Positions 1 through 10,873 of a DNA stretch of 64,000 nt are shown here, piece after piece. A program made the position numbers and the translations under genes. Within the stretch, counting starts at the first letter, position 1, and the number at the start of each line of letters is the position of its first letter. This stretch comes from Copromyces sp. CBS 386.78. Lineage: Eukaryota; Ascomycota; Sordariomycetes; Sordariales; Sordariaceae. The notes below the pieces were generated by a model. That model was not told where the DNA came from. It saw only the letters and a list, made by a program, of their open reading frames with translations, and did not search any database. The stretch is taken from NCBI GenBank assembly GCA_030685235.1, contig MU839087.1, forward strand, positions 548,194 through 612,193. The letters are read 5' to 3'.

Positions 1-166
1 AGGGAGATTATAGTACTCAAAGAACTCCCGTGAATGTGTGAAAAATGACGCCAGAAAAGAAAAAAGAAAATCGTCATGATGCCAGCATCTCTCCTCGTAA
101 AAATCCTGGTATATTCCCCGTCATGCTAAAAGAACAACTTCCATCGTCGAACGCTCGGCCTTCCGC

Positions 167-2162
167 TTAGTTCTCGACGAGAGCAGGAGCCTGGAGCTTG
201 TTCTGCTCGTGAAGGCTGAGGTGGAAGGTACGGATGATCGAATCGGCGTCGTCGATGGCGATGGGGCGGACATCGGCAAGGGCCTTGATCTTGGCAGTGC
301 TGTAGAGTCATTGTCAATATTGAGTCCCGGAAATTTCTGGAATGAACATATTGCACTAACCATTCCTTGACCTGGTCGTCGGTCATGTCGAGACCAAGCT
401 GGCCAACACGGGTCTTGACAGCGTTCCAGCCAGTCAAGCGCGAGGCGAAGTGGACGTAGCGGGTAAGACCGAAGTCGGCAGGGTTGAGAATCTCGTAGGT
501 GCTGGGGTTGTTGAGGATGGCCTTGGCGTGGATACCAGCCTTGTGGGTGAAGGCGCAGAAACCAGTGATGGGGTTGTTGAAGGGAGTGTTGATCTCAACA
601 GCCTCGGCGACCAAATCCTCGAGCTCCTTGAGCTTGTGGAGCTTGTACTTGCTCTTGACGTACTCGGGGCTGGTGACGATCATGCGAGCCATCAAGCCAC
701 CAAGAGGGGTGATACCGTTACGCTCGCCGATACCGAGAACGGAGGTGTCGATGTGGGTGGCACCAGCCTCGAGAGCGCAGTAGGCGTTGGCAATGGCGCA
801 TCCAGTATCGTCGTGGAAATGGGTCTCGATATCGCACGAAACGACGCCGCGAAGGGTACGGACAAGGTCATAGACCTGGCGGGGAGAAGCGCAGCCAACG
901 GTATCGGCAATACCAACACGGTGGACGCCGACCTTGTCAACCGCGCGGTAGAGGGAAAGGAGATCGACGAGATCGGAGCGGAAGGAATCCTCGGAGGAGA
1001 CTGCGCATGTTAGCGTGCATTTCCAACTAAAGATAGTTCCGGAGCAATAATTGGGAGAATGAGTTATTCGCCGTGTCCGGAGATAGCATGGTGTCTGCCA
1101 ATCCTCGGTAGACACCTTGCGCGGGCGGGCCTTCCGTGCCGAGAAAACGGCCGATTTCGGTATCAAATAGTGTCTCGCACGAAACAGCTAGTGGAGGCAA
1201 GGGGTGCGTTGGGCTGTATGCGAAACAGGGCATGTGCAACTTACAGCGAACCTCAAGTCCCTTGGACTTGACATACTCGATGACCTCAACGGCGGTCTTC
1301 TCAATGTAGGCCATATCCTTGCCGTGGCTGTGCTCACGGAGGAAGCTGGAAGTGCCAATGACGACATCGAGGCCGTCGACACCAGTCTCAACAGCGAGCT
1401 TGGCATCGCGCATATCGCAACGGACGTGAGTCAAGATCTTGGCCTGTACGTGGAAAACCGGGTTAGCCGAGGGTCCTACTGAGCTTCCGGACCGGCAATG
1501 GCATCGGGACGCACCTTGAGGCCGAGCTTGCAGATGGCCTCGCAATCCCTCCGAGACTGCTCCGAGGCAGCGGGAGAGGTCAACTCGATGTAATCGACGC
1601 CAAAGTCATCAAGGGCTGTGTCCGAATACCGGGGGTCAGTTGTCTGTTGACGGAAAAGGAGCGGGGCGCTTGGCATTGTTACCCTTGGCACTGAACGAAT
1701 GAGGAGTCAGCATGGGTTCCGCTTTTCAAGCTCGCAATTCTAGGTTCCGGGTTCGGCGGCGGCGGAAGGGGAAGCAGATGGGGATGGGTCTGTGACTGGG
1801 ACTGGGAATGACTAACATCTTGATCTTGGTCTCGGTGTCAAAGTAGGCGTTGGCGAATTGCTCACCCTCTGGCTCTTGAGGTCAGCGAATTGAAATCGCC
1901 AAGGCGGTAGTGTGTTGGTTGTGTTGGTACGAACCGCGGAGAGTAGACTCGATAATCTTGAATCTGCCGACATTGGAGAGGAAGTCGCCGACGGGTTGGT
2001 AGGGGCTGGAGCGGAAGTGGGCGGCCTGTAACCGTAGGTAGCAGTTAGCATTTTGGGAAAACCGAATTTGTGAACAATTTGAATGCTAGGAAGTCGAGGT
2101 CGACGTACGCTCTGGCCGTTGGAGGCGCCATTGGCGCCGTGGGGAGCGTCGGTTCCGCACAT
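167..2162 (-). CDS. lys-5: homocitrate synthase (lysine biosynthesis), 8 exons
   Basis: Condenses acetyl-CoA with 2-oxoglutarate to homocitrate, the first step of the alpha-aminoadipate route to lysine. My model is join(167..299, 361..1000, 1245..1443, 1515..1615, 1683..1690, 1817..1868, 1935..2025, 2109..2162) on the complement, 425 residues, close to the fungal family length of about 420. Visible motifs are STLREGEQF near the N-terminus (active-site Arg and Glu), the metal-binding ETHFHDDTG segment, [20 protein letters not shown] and the [11 protein letters not shown] loop. All junctions are GT-AG and keep frame. The start at 2162 gives MCGTDAPHG followed by a short linker and the conserved [18 protein letters not shown]. 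Exon 5 is only 8 nt; without it the conserved KIKIAKALDDFGV segment breaks. The 244-nt intron at 1001-1244 is longer than its neighbours. A Gcn4/CPC-1-type TGAGTCA lies 185 bp upstream. The symbol is the Neurospora name for this activity, given from family knowledge. Confidence 0.93.
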
Positions 2163-4267
2163 TTTGTCTGGTTCTGTAGAGAGGCTCGGATTGGGACGAG
2201 AAGGGGGACTGAGGAGGACGGTGTTGGCAGAATTGAAAGGAGGAAAGATTGAGAAATGTGAATGGCTTCCCGATGTCGCTGATATAGCTGTGGTTTTAAA
2301 CCTTTCACGGACCCTGGCGGCTGTTGAAGAAAGCACTAAATTCAAATGAGTCAATCAGAGATTTTTTGGTCAGGGCAATCGGCAAAGGCCACTGCTACGA
2401 CGTACTATGCACCGGTACCATACCGGTATGGCCCCCCGACCCCGCAGTGGCACAAAGACGGCAGCGGCCAAAAACTTACACGAGTGCTGAATCTTGACCG
2501 CCCGATAATCGGCTCCTGTGATTGGCGCACTGATTTGAGACGGCAATGGCTCATCACGTCACACATCAGAATCCCGTCTTGTTGCTCCGCTGACACACCA
2601 CCGAATCCACACACAAAGCCCATTTCGAGACACAAACCGCAGCAAGAACGCGTGCAGACGTGTTCAAACCACATAAGCGTGGCCGGGTATAAGTAAGGTA
2701 GTGCTGGCACACTGCTACCCATTCAGCCAATTCGCCTTGTCATTCGCCTGTCCCGTCTCGCGGCTGCTTAGGTTGTGTTGGAGCATCGCAACTCAACCCC
2801 AGATTTGGTGGCTATGAGCGGGTGCCGACCATGGACCTCCCGTTTTACGGACTTGGAAGAAAGTCTTGGCATTTCTGACAGCATCTCGTCACTTCGGTTG
2901 ATCCGGCTCCGGCAATCCAAAGTTTCTCTGAACCTAAGGTACCTAAGTTTTCGAGCTCCAAGTCATGATCAATCGGAACGAAGCCACAATTGAACAAGTC
3001 GGCATTGTCTCCAACTCCTTGGGCTGTTTTTTTGGCTTACACGATGTCCCGAAACTCGATCTGGGGCAGGGCCATTAGTGCACTTGCTGCGAGGGACACA
3101 GCAGAAGAGTCACACTTGCCGTCCTTCGTAGTAGCATTCCCGTCATGGTCTTGTCCTTCAAGGTCCCCAAACAAATTCGTTGTCCGCACACGACCGGGCT
3201 CCACTTGTCGCTCCCTTTTGCAAATACACACCCCACATTATGTCGGCAGTCCACTGGCTGGTCGTTTCCGCTGGTCTGTGCTCTAAGCCAACTGCCAAGA
3301 CGACGCCACTGAAGGTGGTGGGAACCTGGACCCGCCTGTGAAAATGGGGTGGCACCTGGCAACAGTCAGTTGCGCTGCTACGTTCAGCCGCCATGTCCGT
3401 CGGTTCTGCTGAAGGACGGGAATTGGTCTTGGCTTGATCTGTCGAGACCGTCGTGCGGCGCCGTCCACTCCGGCGTGGAGGTTCCCGTTCGTTGGACTCA
3501 ACAGTCAAGTTTCTTCAACTCCACGGTCCCACGCAAGATGATGCCTCTTTACCCCTTTCCTCCAAGGTCAAGCAAACTTTTATGAATGACACATTCGGTT
3601 GAGTCTTCCAGAGAATGCTTACCAATTGAGAGAACTGGGACAGCTCCTGTTCCAAGATCCGGGAATCGGGAATCGGCATCCATACCTAGCAGAGGATGAC
3701 TCCAAGAGTCCAACTGGCGGGGCTCCATGGCATGAACCTCAAGATCCCTTGTTGACTGTTACCAAACTCTGGAGGTGGCATGTTTTCACTTGAACTCGCT
3801 CTGGTTTTCTACCAATCCTTTTCAGCGTTTGTTACTTTTCAATATCCTCCCCATCCTTCCCGCCATTTTCCGCACTCATATCGCACAGTTGGAGCATCCT
3901 TCGGGTCACACGACACGGCATAGAGAATGCTACTGTGCCGTCTATCAGTAATCTTCCCTTTCAGAGAGTTGCAACCATTCCCAAATACCAAGATCAAGAT
4001 GATCTACATACATCTTACACATGCATGGGCGGCCAAACCGAGGCTAAACCTTAAGGTAGTCTAGTCTAGCAGCCGCTTAAAGTGCATGATGTACTTGGTG
4101 GCCTGACTTTAGCATGTCATCACTGGCCGTTTGACAGGCCATCACCAACGCCCAGAACACCCAGAATGATATCGTCCCCCCTTTTCAATGAAAACATAGG
4201 GTCGTAGTGTAGAGCACGGCCCTTTGCCCTTCGTCCAGCCCATTCCATGCTATCTTTTGCCGTCTCC
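2163..4267. other. intergenic region upstream of homocitrate synthase
   Basis: About 2.1 kb of mixed-composition DNA between the homocitrate synthase start and the transposon at 4278. The only open frames are short and lack family features or splice structure. Apart from the TGAGTCA site at 2347 I see no gene here. Confidence 0.6.
2347..2353. promoter_or_regulatory. Gcn4/CPC-1-type site TGAGTCA
   Basis: A perfect TGAGTCA palindrome-type heptamer lies 185 bp upstream of the homocitrate synthase start. Gcn4/CPC-1 bZIP proteins bind this sequence in promoters of fungal amino-acid genes under cross-pathway control. The position and target gene make it credible, but a 7-mer can occur by chance. 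Confidence 0.5.
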
Positions 4268-4277
4268 TACAGTAGAT

Positions 4278-4336
4278 GAGTTGCTAGCTCACCTCACACA
4301 TAGGTCTGACCTCGGATCACATACGGAGCGCCAAGA
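4278..4336 (+). repeat. left terminal inverted repeat of MULE-like element
   Basis: Matches the reverse complement of 5508..5566, including the stretch CACACATAGGTCTGACC. One clear C-to-T difference (CACATACGG against CACACACGG) is of the RIP type. Weaker similarity continues about 20 bp further inward. Confidence 0.9.
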
Positions 4337-5507
4337 ATGCCCAAAATGGATGCCAAGACAGACTTCGGACCTTGATCGGAGGCTTTCAACGTATGTAAAA
4401 AAAATTTTTATACCGTGCTCGCTTAATAGTAGTTAAATTAGATAATATAATACTTATTTTTTTAATTAAGTTTAGTTTAAATTTCGTAAAAAGATTTTAA
4501 ATCTATTTCTAGTAATCTATTTAATATAATTATTTTCTCAGTTATATAATATAATAATTATTTTTAATTAACTTTACTTTTAATTTATAAAGGATTTTAA
4601 ATCTATTTCTAGTATATTTATAATCTATTTAATATAATTATTTTCTAAGTTATATAATTTAATAATTATTTTTTAATTAGATTTTATAGTTTATATAATT
4701 AAATATATTTGTAATAGATTTCCAATATGTTTAAATCTATTTATAATTTTTACAAATTAATTACTAAATAAATATTATATTTATTTTAATTAGATTTTAT
4801 AGTTTATATAATTAAATACATTTGTAATATATTTTTAATATGTTTAAATCTATTTATAATTTTTATGAATTATTTACTAAATAAATATTATATTTATTTT
4901 ATATAGAATATATTTTTGTTTAAAATAGATTTATAATAGATTCGAAAATATAATATAATATAAAGTGCTAGTATAAACTAAAAATAACTTAAACAAAATT
5001 TTATAATTTAAAATAATAATTTAATGATTTTCAAACGCATTTGCAATAGATTTAAAATTATTATATAATATAAACTGCTAGTATAAACTAAAAATAATTT
5101 GAAAAAATTAAATAATTTAAAATAATATTTTAATTATTTCTAAATGTATTTGCAATAGATTTGAAACCATTATATAATATAAATTTTAAGAAGATTTTAT
5201 AATATAAAATAATAATTTATTTATTTCTAAACTTAATTGAAATAGATTTGAAACTATTATATAATATAGACTTCTAATATAAACTAAATATAATTCTAAA
5301 CAAAATTTTATAATATAAAATTATAATTTAATAGTTTGTAAATATATTCATAACACATTTGAGGGTATTATATAATATTGACCTAGTATAAGTTAAAAAT
5401 AACTCTATTAAAAAAAATTTTTAATATAAAATAATAAAAATAAATTGTTAAGGTATCCGACTTCGGCTAAGTTTTTTTTACAGTGTGGGGCGGCACCCTT
5501 TTTGGGA

Positions 5508-5566
5508 TCTTGGCGCTCCGTGTGTGATCCGAGGTCAGACCTATGTGTGAGGTGAGCTGCCTACTC
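5508..5566 (-). repeat. right terminal inverted repeat of MULE-like element
   Basis: Reverse-complement partner of 4278..4336. It is followed directly by the second copy of the 10-bp target duplication at 5567..5576. Confidence 0.9.
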
Positions 5567-5576
5567 TACAGTAGAT

Positions 5577-5962
5577 TGACACATGGCGGCTTGGCCTGGA
5601 AAGAAGTCAGATCAGATCCTTCAACCACACGGTTGACTACAACAACCACAAGTGTTGGTCGCGTTTCTTGCTGCCTCCAACCGTGCCCCTAGATATTCCG
5701 AAGTCATCTATAAATACCAAAGAATAGCCGACCGCATTTTTTGGTCAAGTATTCCCGGTCACCCTCTAAAGGCACAACCTTGCACATTCGTCCGAAATCG
5801 AATATCAAAACAATCGTCATCGTCCGGGAGCTCGCCCCAGCAACCCAGCTATAGCTCGCTTTTAGTTAACCCACATCAACCCAAGATTCCCGAGAAAGCG
5901 ATCGATCACATCAAAACATCCCAAAAAAATAAATATTAAAAAAATAAAAAATTCCGCCAAAC
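5577..5962 (+). other. upstream region and leader of the TANGO2-like gene
   Basis: 386 bp between the transposon and the TANGO2-like start. It ends in an A-rich leader (AAAATAAATATTAAAAAAAT). A 95-codon open frame at 5652..5939 has no recognisable features and lies just upstream of the start; it could be an upstream ORF or chance. Confidence 0.45.
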
Positions 5963-7081
5963 ATGTGTATCGTTCTACTTACGACCGCGCACCCAAAATA
6001 TGCGCTCATTGTCATCGACAACCGAGATGAATACATCCTTCGGCCAACTAGCAAACCTCACTGGTGGGCGGCACTGTCAGAGTCGCCCTCTACTGACAAG
6101 CATGACTACGACTGCCGAAAAGTCGAGGTAATCTCCAGCCGGGATTTGGCACGGGCTGAGCATGGAACATGGCTTGGCATGACCAAGGGCGGCAACATCG
6201 CTGTGCTCACCAACTACCGCGAAACCAACACTCACGATGCGGCACATCCCATAGCTGGAAAGCGCAGCCGCGGTGGCATGGTGACCGCCTGGCTAGCGGC
6301 CCATCCCGATGAGCCGGTGCAGGACTTTGTCAGTCGGATGGTTGGGAGCGGCGAGGCCAGGGATATTGGCGGGTTCTCCCTCGTTTGCGGCAAGCTGCGA
6401 AAGAAGAAGGCCGAGAAGGAGATCGAGCCCCTAGCCATCATTTCCAACAGAGCCGGTCATATCGACCACGTTCCATGGATCTGCGGAGACCGGGACCGCA
6501 TATACGGACTCAGCAACGCCATCTACCTTGACCCCAGCGAGGAGACTGATGATTTGACATGGCCCAAGGTCCGAGACGGAAGGGAGAAGCTAAAGCAAGT
6601 CATCGAGGCTACCTCGAGCGAGGACGTCAGCGAGGACGTTTTGGTGGAAGAGCTCTGCAAGCTCCTGGATGCTAACAACTTCCCTGCGGACCGCTGCATG
6701 GACCTCGAGGAGGGTATCCCGCTGCTGAAGGATTCCATCTTCATTCCAGCATTTGGCGGCAAGCAGCACCATGTGGAGATGGAGGCAGCCCGGCAGCGGG
6801 GCACAATCAAGGAGAAGGGCCCTCACGACGGTGCTTCAGAGGTGGTGACAACGGTCAGTCGCCCGGACAACCAGCCGAACGGCTTCCAGACTGGACTCTA
6901 CGGTACGCAGCGGCAGACCATCATCCTCGTTGATTGGGATGGGAACGTCACGTACAGGGAGCGCGCATTGTTCGATGCCCATGGCAACCCGATTCCTCGA
7001 GGCTCTGGGGATAAAACGTTCAGGTTCAAGATTGAAGGGTGGGAAGAAGCAGTGGATGGCGAACTGGAAACCAGGAATTAG
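5963..7081 (+). CDS. TANGO2 / NRDE family protein
   Basis: Intronless, 372 residues. The N-terminus MCIVLLTT has the conserved Cys2 exposed after Met removal and is followed by the diagnostic Asn-Arg-Asp-Glu motif at residues 20-23 (IDNRDEY). Further family segments are the RPT...HWW pattern, GTWLGMTKGGNIAVLTNYR around residues 73-92, a GFSLVCG strand and ISNRAG with YGLSNA in the middle. The C-terminal half has YGTQRQTIILVDWDGNVTY, typical of the last beta strands. TANGO2 proteins are linked to secretory traffic and to mitochondrial or haem and lipid handling, but the reaction is not settled. Length suits fungal homologues, which are longer than the human protein of about 280 residues. The start is fixed by the conserved N-terminus. 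Confidence 0.92.
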   Translation: MCIVLLTTAHPKYALIVIDNRDEYILRPTSKPHWWAALSESPSTDKHDYDCRKVEVISSRDLARAEHGTWLGMTKGGNIAVLTNYRETNTHDAAHPIAGKRSRGGMVTAWLAAHPDEPVQDFVSRMVGSGEARDIGGFSLVCGKLRKKKAEKEIEPLAIISNRAGHIDHVPWICGDRDRIYGLSNAIYLDPSEETDDLTWPKVRDGREKLKQVIEATSSEDVSEDVLVEELCKLLDANNFPADRCMDLEEGIPLLKDSIFIPAFGGKQHHVEMEAARQRGTIKEKGPHDGASEVVTTVSRPDNQPNGFQTGLYGTQRQTIILVDWDGNVTYRERALFDAHGNPIPRGSGDKTFRFKIEGWEEAVDGELETRN

Positions 7082-8216
7082 GGCCAGGCGCGTGTGTTAG
7101 TACAATGTCAAGGAGGTTTCCTTTGATTGGCAATGGGGGTGGTGTTTTCCTTCGATATCATGGTTACTGGACTCGAACAGCGGCTGTTCAGTTGCATTTT
7201 GGTTTGAAGAATTGGATTTCAAATTACTCTGCGCGGCTCTCGCCATCCTTATTTCTTGTCTCAGCCTTGGGTTAGGATATCGATGTGTTACCGTGATATC
7301 CCAGTTTACCTTCTGCATGAGTACCGTTGCTGTTTGTTTTGTTTTGGATTCTCTTGCCAGGCAAACCATGCCAGCGGCGTGTGCGACACTGGAAGGGAAG
7401 GCACGACATTCAAACACCAACCGCCACTCAACCGATTTCGGTTTTGCTCCTGCCAAAAAAAGAAAAGAAAAAAAACCTCCCAACACATAGGATACCTACC
7501 TACCTCTTACGCTTCACATTTCGGATCCGACCTTCCAACTTGAGTGGAGAACCCAGGTCTACTAGTACTGGTCGTGCCTTCCCTTTTTATATATCCGGTC
7601 CATCAACTCCTTTCCGTCTCAAGCGAGCAACAAGTCCAGGCCAAGAGTCCCAACTTGAAGCTTGCGTGTATCGTTGCCGTCTGGCCATGGCGCGTCGGCA
7701 CCCCAGATTCTGTCAGGCACAACTTACCTCTACCCTTCGCTGCCACCGGCTCTCGACTCCCTCGAGGATTTTTGTTGGCTCCCACCTTTCCTCCTCTGCC
7801 TTCGCCGTTTACCCTTCCTTCCCCCGCTTTCTAGAACGCCAGTCGATCAACCATCCTGCAGCTTTCCACCCTTCTCCTCAATTCTCACCAGCCTGCACTC
7901 ACGACCTTCGCTTTGCGACTCCATCTCTGATCGCGACTCGCGCCTGGAGACGATATCCTTGCTACTCAAGCGGCAAAGAAGGTACGTTTTGCACAATGAA
8001 TATCAACGCGACCCCTCCCTTGTCGCTCACTTGGATGCTCTCGCTCCCTTGATTCTCGCTCTTTTGTTCTCGACTACTTTCAACTCAGAACTTGGTCACC
8101 TTGCCTGGATCTTCCTCTTAAACTTCACTTGGACAACACGTTACCCAACATCGAGGGACTCCAAAAAAAGTTGATGTTCACATCCTTGTCAGTTCTCCAT
8201 CGCTAACCTGGCCGTC
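7082..8216 (+). other. intergenic and probable long leader of the next gene
   Basis: The first part is the TANGO2-like 3' region. From about 7500 the plus strand becomes pyrimidine-rich with repeated CTC/CTT runs, like a long 5' leader. A possible leader intron runs from GTACGT at 7981 to CTAAC...GAGCAG near 8224. Several overlapping short open frames have no family features. Confidence 0.4.
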
Positions 8217-9083
8217 ATGAGCAGAATATTATCCTTCGGTTCCGGGGAGATTGAGCCTGGCACCTCTTTGGACGCGAGCACTCTTCTCAAGGAGTCGGAC
8301 GGCACGCCGTTAGCCCTCTTGGGTGACAACATCTCCTCGCCCTCCTCAGCAAAAGGCGGGATCAAAGTCAAAGGTCCCAAGCCAGAAGCAGACAATTACG
8401 CTGCCTGGTGTAAAAGCAACCCCCCACCCAAATTTGAGACCATAGCCAAGGCCCACGGCAAAGAAGGTTGCGCCTCGATAAAGTTCACGGAGCTGCCCTC
8501 ATCAACAGAAGCTTTCCCTATCTCTCGTGGCTCCGTTGTTGTCAAGGCAGAGGATCGGCTCAAACAACTTCAGGACGACAAGTCTTCAGAGAAGGAACAT
8601 CCTAGGTTCTTAAACGAAGAGACCTCAAGACCCAGCGAAAATTCTCAACCTTCCATACCAAAACTCCAAGAGGACAACATCCAAGACAACAGCATCCACA
8701 CCGACGACGTCCACAGTAACGAAACGTCAATCGTTCAAGTTCTTTGGGCTCTACTTCTCACATTCGGCATCGTCGTTTGGGGAACATCTCGTCTTTTGTT
8801 CTTCTCAATCTTGGCACCCCTTTCCTTTGTGAAGCGCCCCGGCCTGGCTTTGTTTGAGGTTCCCAAACTTTGGCTCTTGTTCGCAAGCCAGTGCTGCACG
8901 ACACTGCACCTCATCACAAAGAAACTGTCCCTCATCGCAAGCATCCGATTCATCAAGACCCTTACTTGGGCTTTACAGCTGTTGATATGGAGCCACAAAT
9001 CCCAAGCAACACTCCAAAGAGACGAGGGTCCCGCTGGTCACTTCTCAGACCCGCTAAAGGAGAACGGCTCTCATCAACTGTAA
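8217..9083 (+). CDS. hypothetical hydrophobic ORF overlapping the next gene; possibly its 5' exon
   Basis: Open frame of 288 codons, not recognised. The first 165 residues are hydrophilic and rich in Ser, Lys and Glu. From about residue 168 there is a strongly hydrophobic stretch (VLWALLLTFGIVVWG, then LLFFSILAPLSFV and LWLLFASQCC). It overlaps the following frame by 97-214 bp in another phase, which is unusual for two separate fungal genes. A donor GTAACG at 8716 and an acceptor CTTTACAG ending at 8978 would join codon phases exactly and carry the N-terminal hydrophilic part into the conserved 8987..10873 frame, removing the hydrophobic part as a 263-nt intron. The donor is not optimal, and the intron lacks a clear branch site. 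It may therefore be a true exon, an alternative isoform or a chance frame. Confidence 0.35.
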   Translation: MSRILSFGSGEIEPGTSLDASTLLKESDGTPLALLGDNISSPSSAKGGIKVKGPKPEADNYAAWCKSNPPPKFETIAKAHGKEGCASIKFTELPSSTEAFPISRGSVVVKAEDRLKQLQDDKSSEKEHPRFLNEETSRPSENSQPSIPKLQEDNIQDNSIHTDDVHSNETSIVQVLWALLLTFGIVVWGTSRLLFFSILAPLSFVKRPGLALFEVPKLWLLFASQCCTTLHLITKKLSLIASIRFIKTLTWALQLLIWSHKSQATLQRDEGPAGHFSDPLKENGSHQL

Positions 9084-10873
9084 AGGTTGATATCAGCTAT
9101 CCAGCCGGACCAGTTCTCCATGACGGACAGTCACTGAGGACAAAAGGTGCGAATCTCTCGTCTGACGACGAGAGCAACATAGGATGTGCCACCGGCATCC
9201 CTTCTTTCGCAGGACGGGCGAAGCAACAAAACATTGAGAACGTACCACCTGAGCGCATTGACGAAGAAAGCATCATTCCAACATTAAAGCCTGGCATCCC
9301 CAAATCCCGGACCTTCAACGTTTTCTCTAGCCTTGCCCATTCCTTCTCTCGCAGCTCGTTATTAAGTCATTCAACAACAAGTACCCAGGATCTCCCGAAC
9401 CCGTCATCAACTACAACAGCAAAGAGCTCCCGATCATCACTATCTTCTCGCTTTGGTAGAAAAGCAATGAACAACGACCTGGACTCTTCAGCTCAATCTC
9501 CTGAGCCTACTCCCACACTCGAAGAAGCACCGCCACCGCTTCCCAACAACCCCCGCTTTGTTTCAACGGCTATGGCTTCGTCGTATTGGGCTGGGCGCTT
9601 TTCATCTGCCCGTGACCGGTTCCACAGCGAGTTGCTCACCCCTCGTAATCTCAATCTGATTATTGAGGCACAGAATTTCCAAGCAATGATGTCTAGTGAT
9701 CTTAACAACCCGACATCTAACCCCTCGGCGCCTACAGCATCGGCATATAATAACCCTTCTACTTCCGTGTACGCCTCTAGTCGCATCATTCCCACCCGGG
9801 ATTTCGGTTTCGACACACCAGCAAAGAGGCTCCCAAATGCCGATCAACTCGGTCTCAAGACGACTGAGAATAGACACATACCTTACTATGTGCGCAATCG
9901 CATAACCCATTCAGCCACCACTGATGCTATCCTGCAGACTCCAAGAAAATCTAGCACCTACGTCAGTGACCAGAATCCTGCAGTGTACAGGACAGTGCAG
10001 CACAAGGAGGTATCTAATTCAAAGGGTTCTTCTCCTTCAATGATACCGACTCGTGTCATCCCCAGGTCTGAATCTTCAAGGATTCTTCCCCGGCGGCCCC
10101 TGCCGGATCCTCCCGTATCCGAGTCCTCAAGGGTCCTACCTCGCCGGCCCCTGCCAGATATTCCAGTCTCGGAATCATCGCGTGTCATCCACATTTACAC
10201 AGATGATACCTACAATGACGACCCGTCGGCGAGCTTCCGGATGAAGAACACCGATCGCCGAAACAGGATCATGAGCGAATCCCAGGCCAAGGCAAAGAAG
10301 GAGAGGGAAATCATGCTTCGAAAGGAGAGGGAAGACATGCTCCGAAGAGTGACGGTTGCGGATGCGACTGCTCTTACGGATGACGATAACAGATGTCGTC
10401 GCGTCTTTTGTCATCTCGAGGCATGCTGTGTTACGGACGAGGCACGCAACTCGCTGTATGCTTGGCAACAGGACTACGCGAGAAAAACAAAGAGAGAGGT
10501 CCTGCTTCCAAGGGGTGGTACTATGCACGATCCGCGTGGGTTTCGAAGCAGTGTTTTCGGGAGGAGTTTGTTTGGGAGTCGCCGGAGCATGGGGTCCCTG
10601 CCTACTAGTTCTGGCGGAGGTATCGTCACGACTGGCCTCAATGTTGATCTTGGACAACCTCGAAGCGAGGTCCGGTCCTCAAAGACGGAACGGTCTCTGC
10701 TTCAGGTGCCTAGAAGAGTGTTTACACACGGAAGATCAGCCAGTATGAAGGTTGACACCATGGAGCCGAGTTCCTATGGACATCATCTTGAGCGACATGG
10801 CACTGTTCGCGGGGTCAATGCAGACAACGAGGTCAGGAAGGGACGGTATCAACATCGTATGAGCCTTGCGTGA
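8987..10873 (+). CDS. conserved fungal protein of unknown function
   Basis: About 628 residues from the Met at 8987; the frame itself is open from 8870 or earlier. The N-terminal half is low-complexity and basic, with Ser/Thr-rich stretches (PKRRGSRWSLLRPAKG, then a SRSSLLSHSTTSTQD region). Around residue 200 comes SSYWAGRFSSARDRFHSELL, and near the C-terminus DDNRCRRVFCHLEACCVTDE followed by NSLYAWQQDYARK. Together these resemble a motif pair I associate with an uncharacterised family in filamentous ascomycetes. Between them are two near-identical PRRPLPD proline-rich repeats and a basic, possibly coiled-coil stretch (QAKAKKEREIMLRKEREDML). No catalytic domain or signal peptide is evident. 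The true 5' end may lie in the 8217 frame through an intron at 8716..8978. Confidence 0.7.
   Translation: MEPQIPSNTPKRRGSRWSLLRPAKGERLSSTVKVDISYPAGPVLHDGQSLRTKGANLSSDDESNIGCATGIPSFAGRAKQQNIENVPPERIDEESIIPTLKPGIPKSRTFNVFSSLAHSFSRSSLLSHSTTSTQDLPNPSSTTTAKSSRSSLSSRFGRKAMNNDLDSSAQSPEPTPTLEEAPPPLPNNPRFVSTAMASSYWAGRFSSARDRFHSELLTPRNLNLIIEAQNFQAMMSSDLNNPTSNPSAPTASAYNNPSTSVYASSRIIPTRDFGFDTPAKRLPNADQLGLKTTENRHIPYYVRNRITHSATTDAILQTPRKSSTYVSDQNPAVYRTVQHKEVSNSKGSSPSMIPTRVIPRSESSRILPRRPLPDPPVSESSRVLPRRPLPDIPVSESSRVIHIYTDDTYNDDPSASFRMKNTDRRNRIMSESQAKAKKEREIMLRKEREDMLRRVTVADATALTDDDNRCRRVFCHLEACCVTDEARNSLYAWQQDYARKTKREVLLPRGGTMHDPRGFRSSVFGRSLFGSRRSMGSLPTSSGGGIVTTGLNVDLGQPRSEVRSSKTERSLLQVPRRVFTHGRSASMKVDTMEPSSYGHHLERHGTVRGVNADNEVRKGRYQHRMSLA

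Larger units (their letters stand above)
4278..5566. mobile_element. RIP-mutated DNA transposon with terminal inverted repeats (MULE-like)
   Basis: A 1,289-bp element bounded by 59-bp inverted repeats (4278..4336 and 5508..5566; both outer ends start GAGT) and flanked by a perfect 10-bp direct repeat TACAGTAGAT at 4268..4277 and 5567..5576. A duplication of 9-11 bp and long inverted ends fit Mutator-like elements. The interior (about 4390-5460) is extremely AT-rich, with many TpA and no open frame, as expected after RIP. The ends keep normal composition and differ by only a few bases. No transposase can be read, so this could equally be a non-autonomous derivative. Confidence 0.85.
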
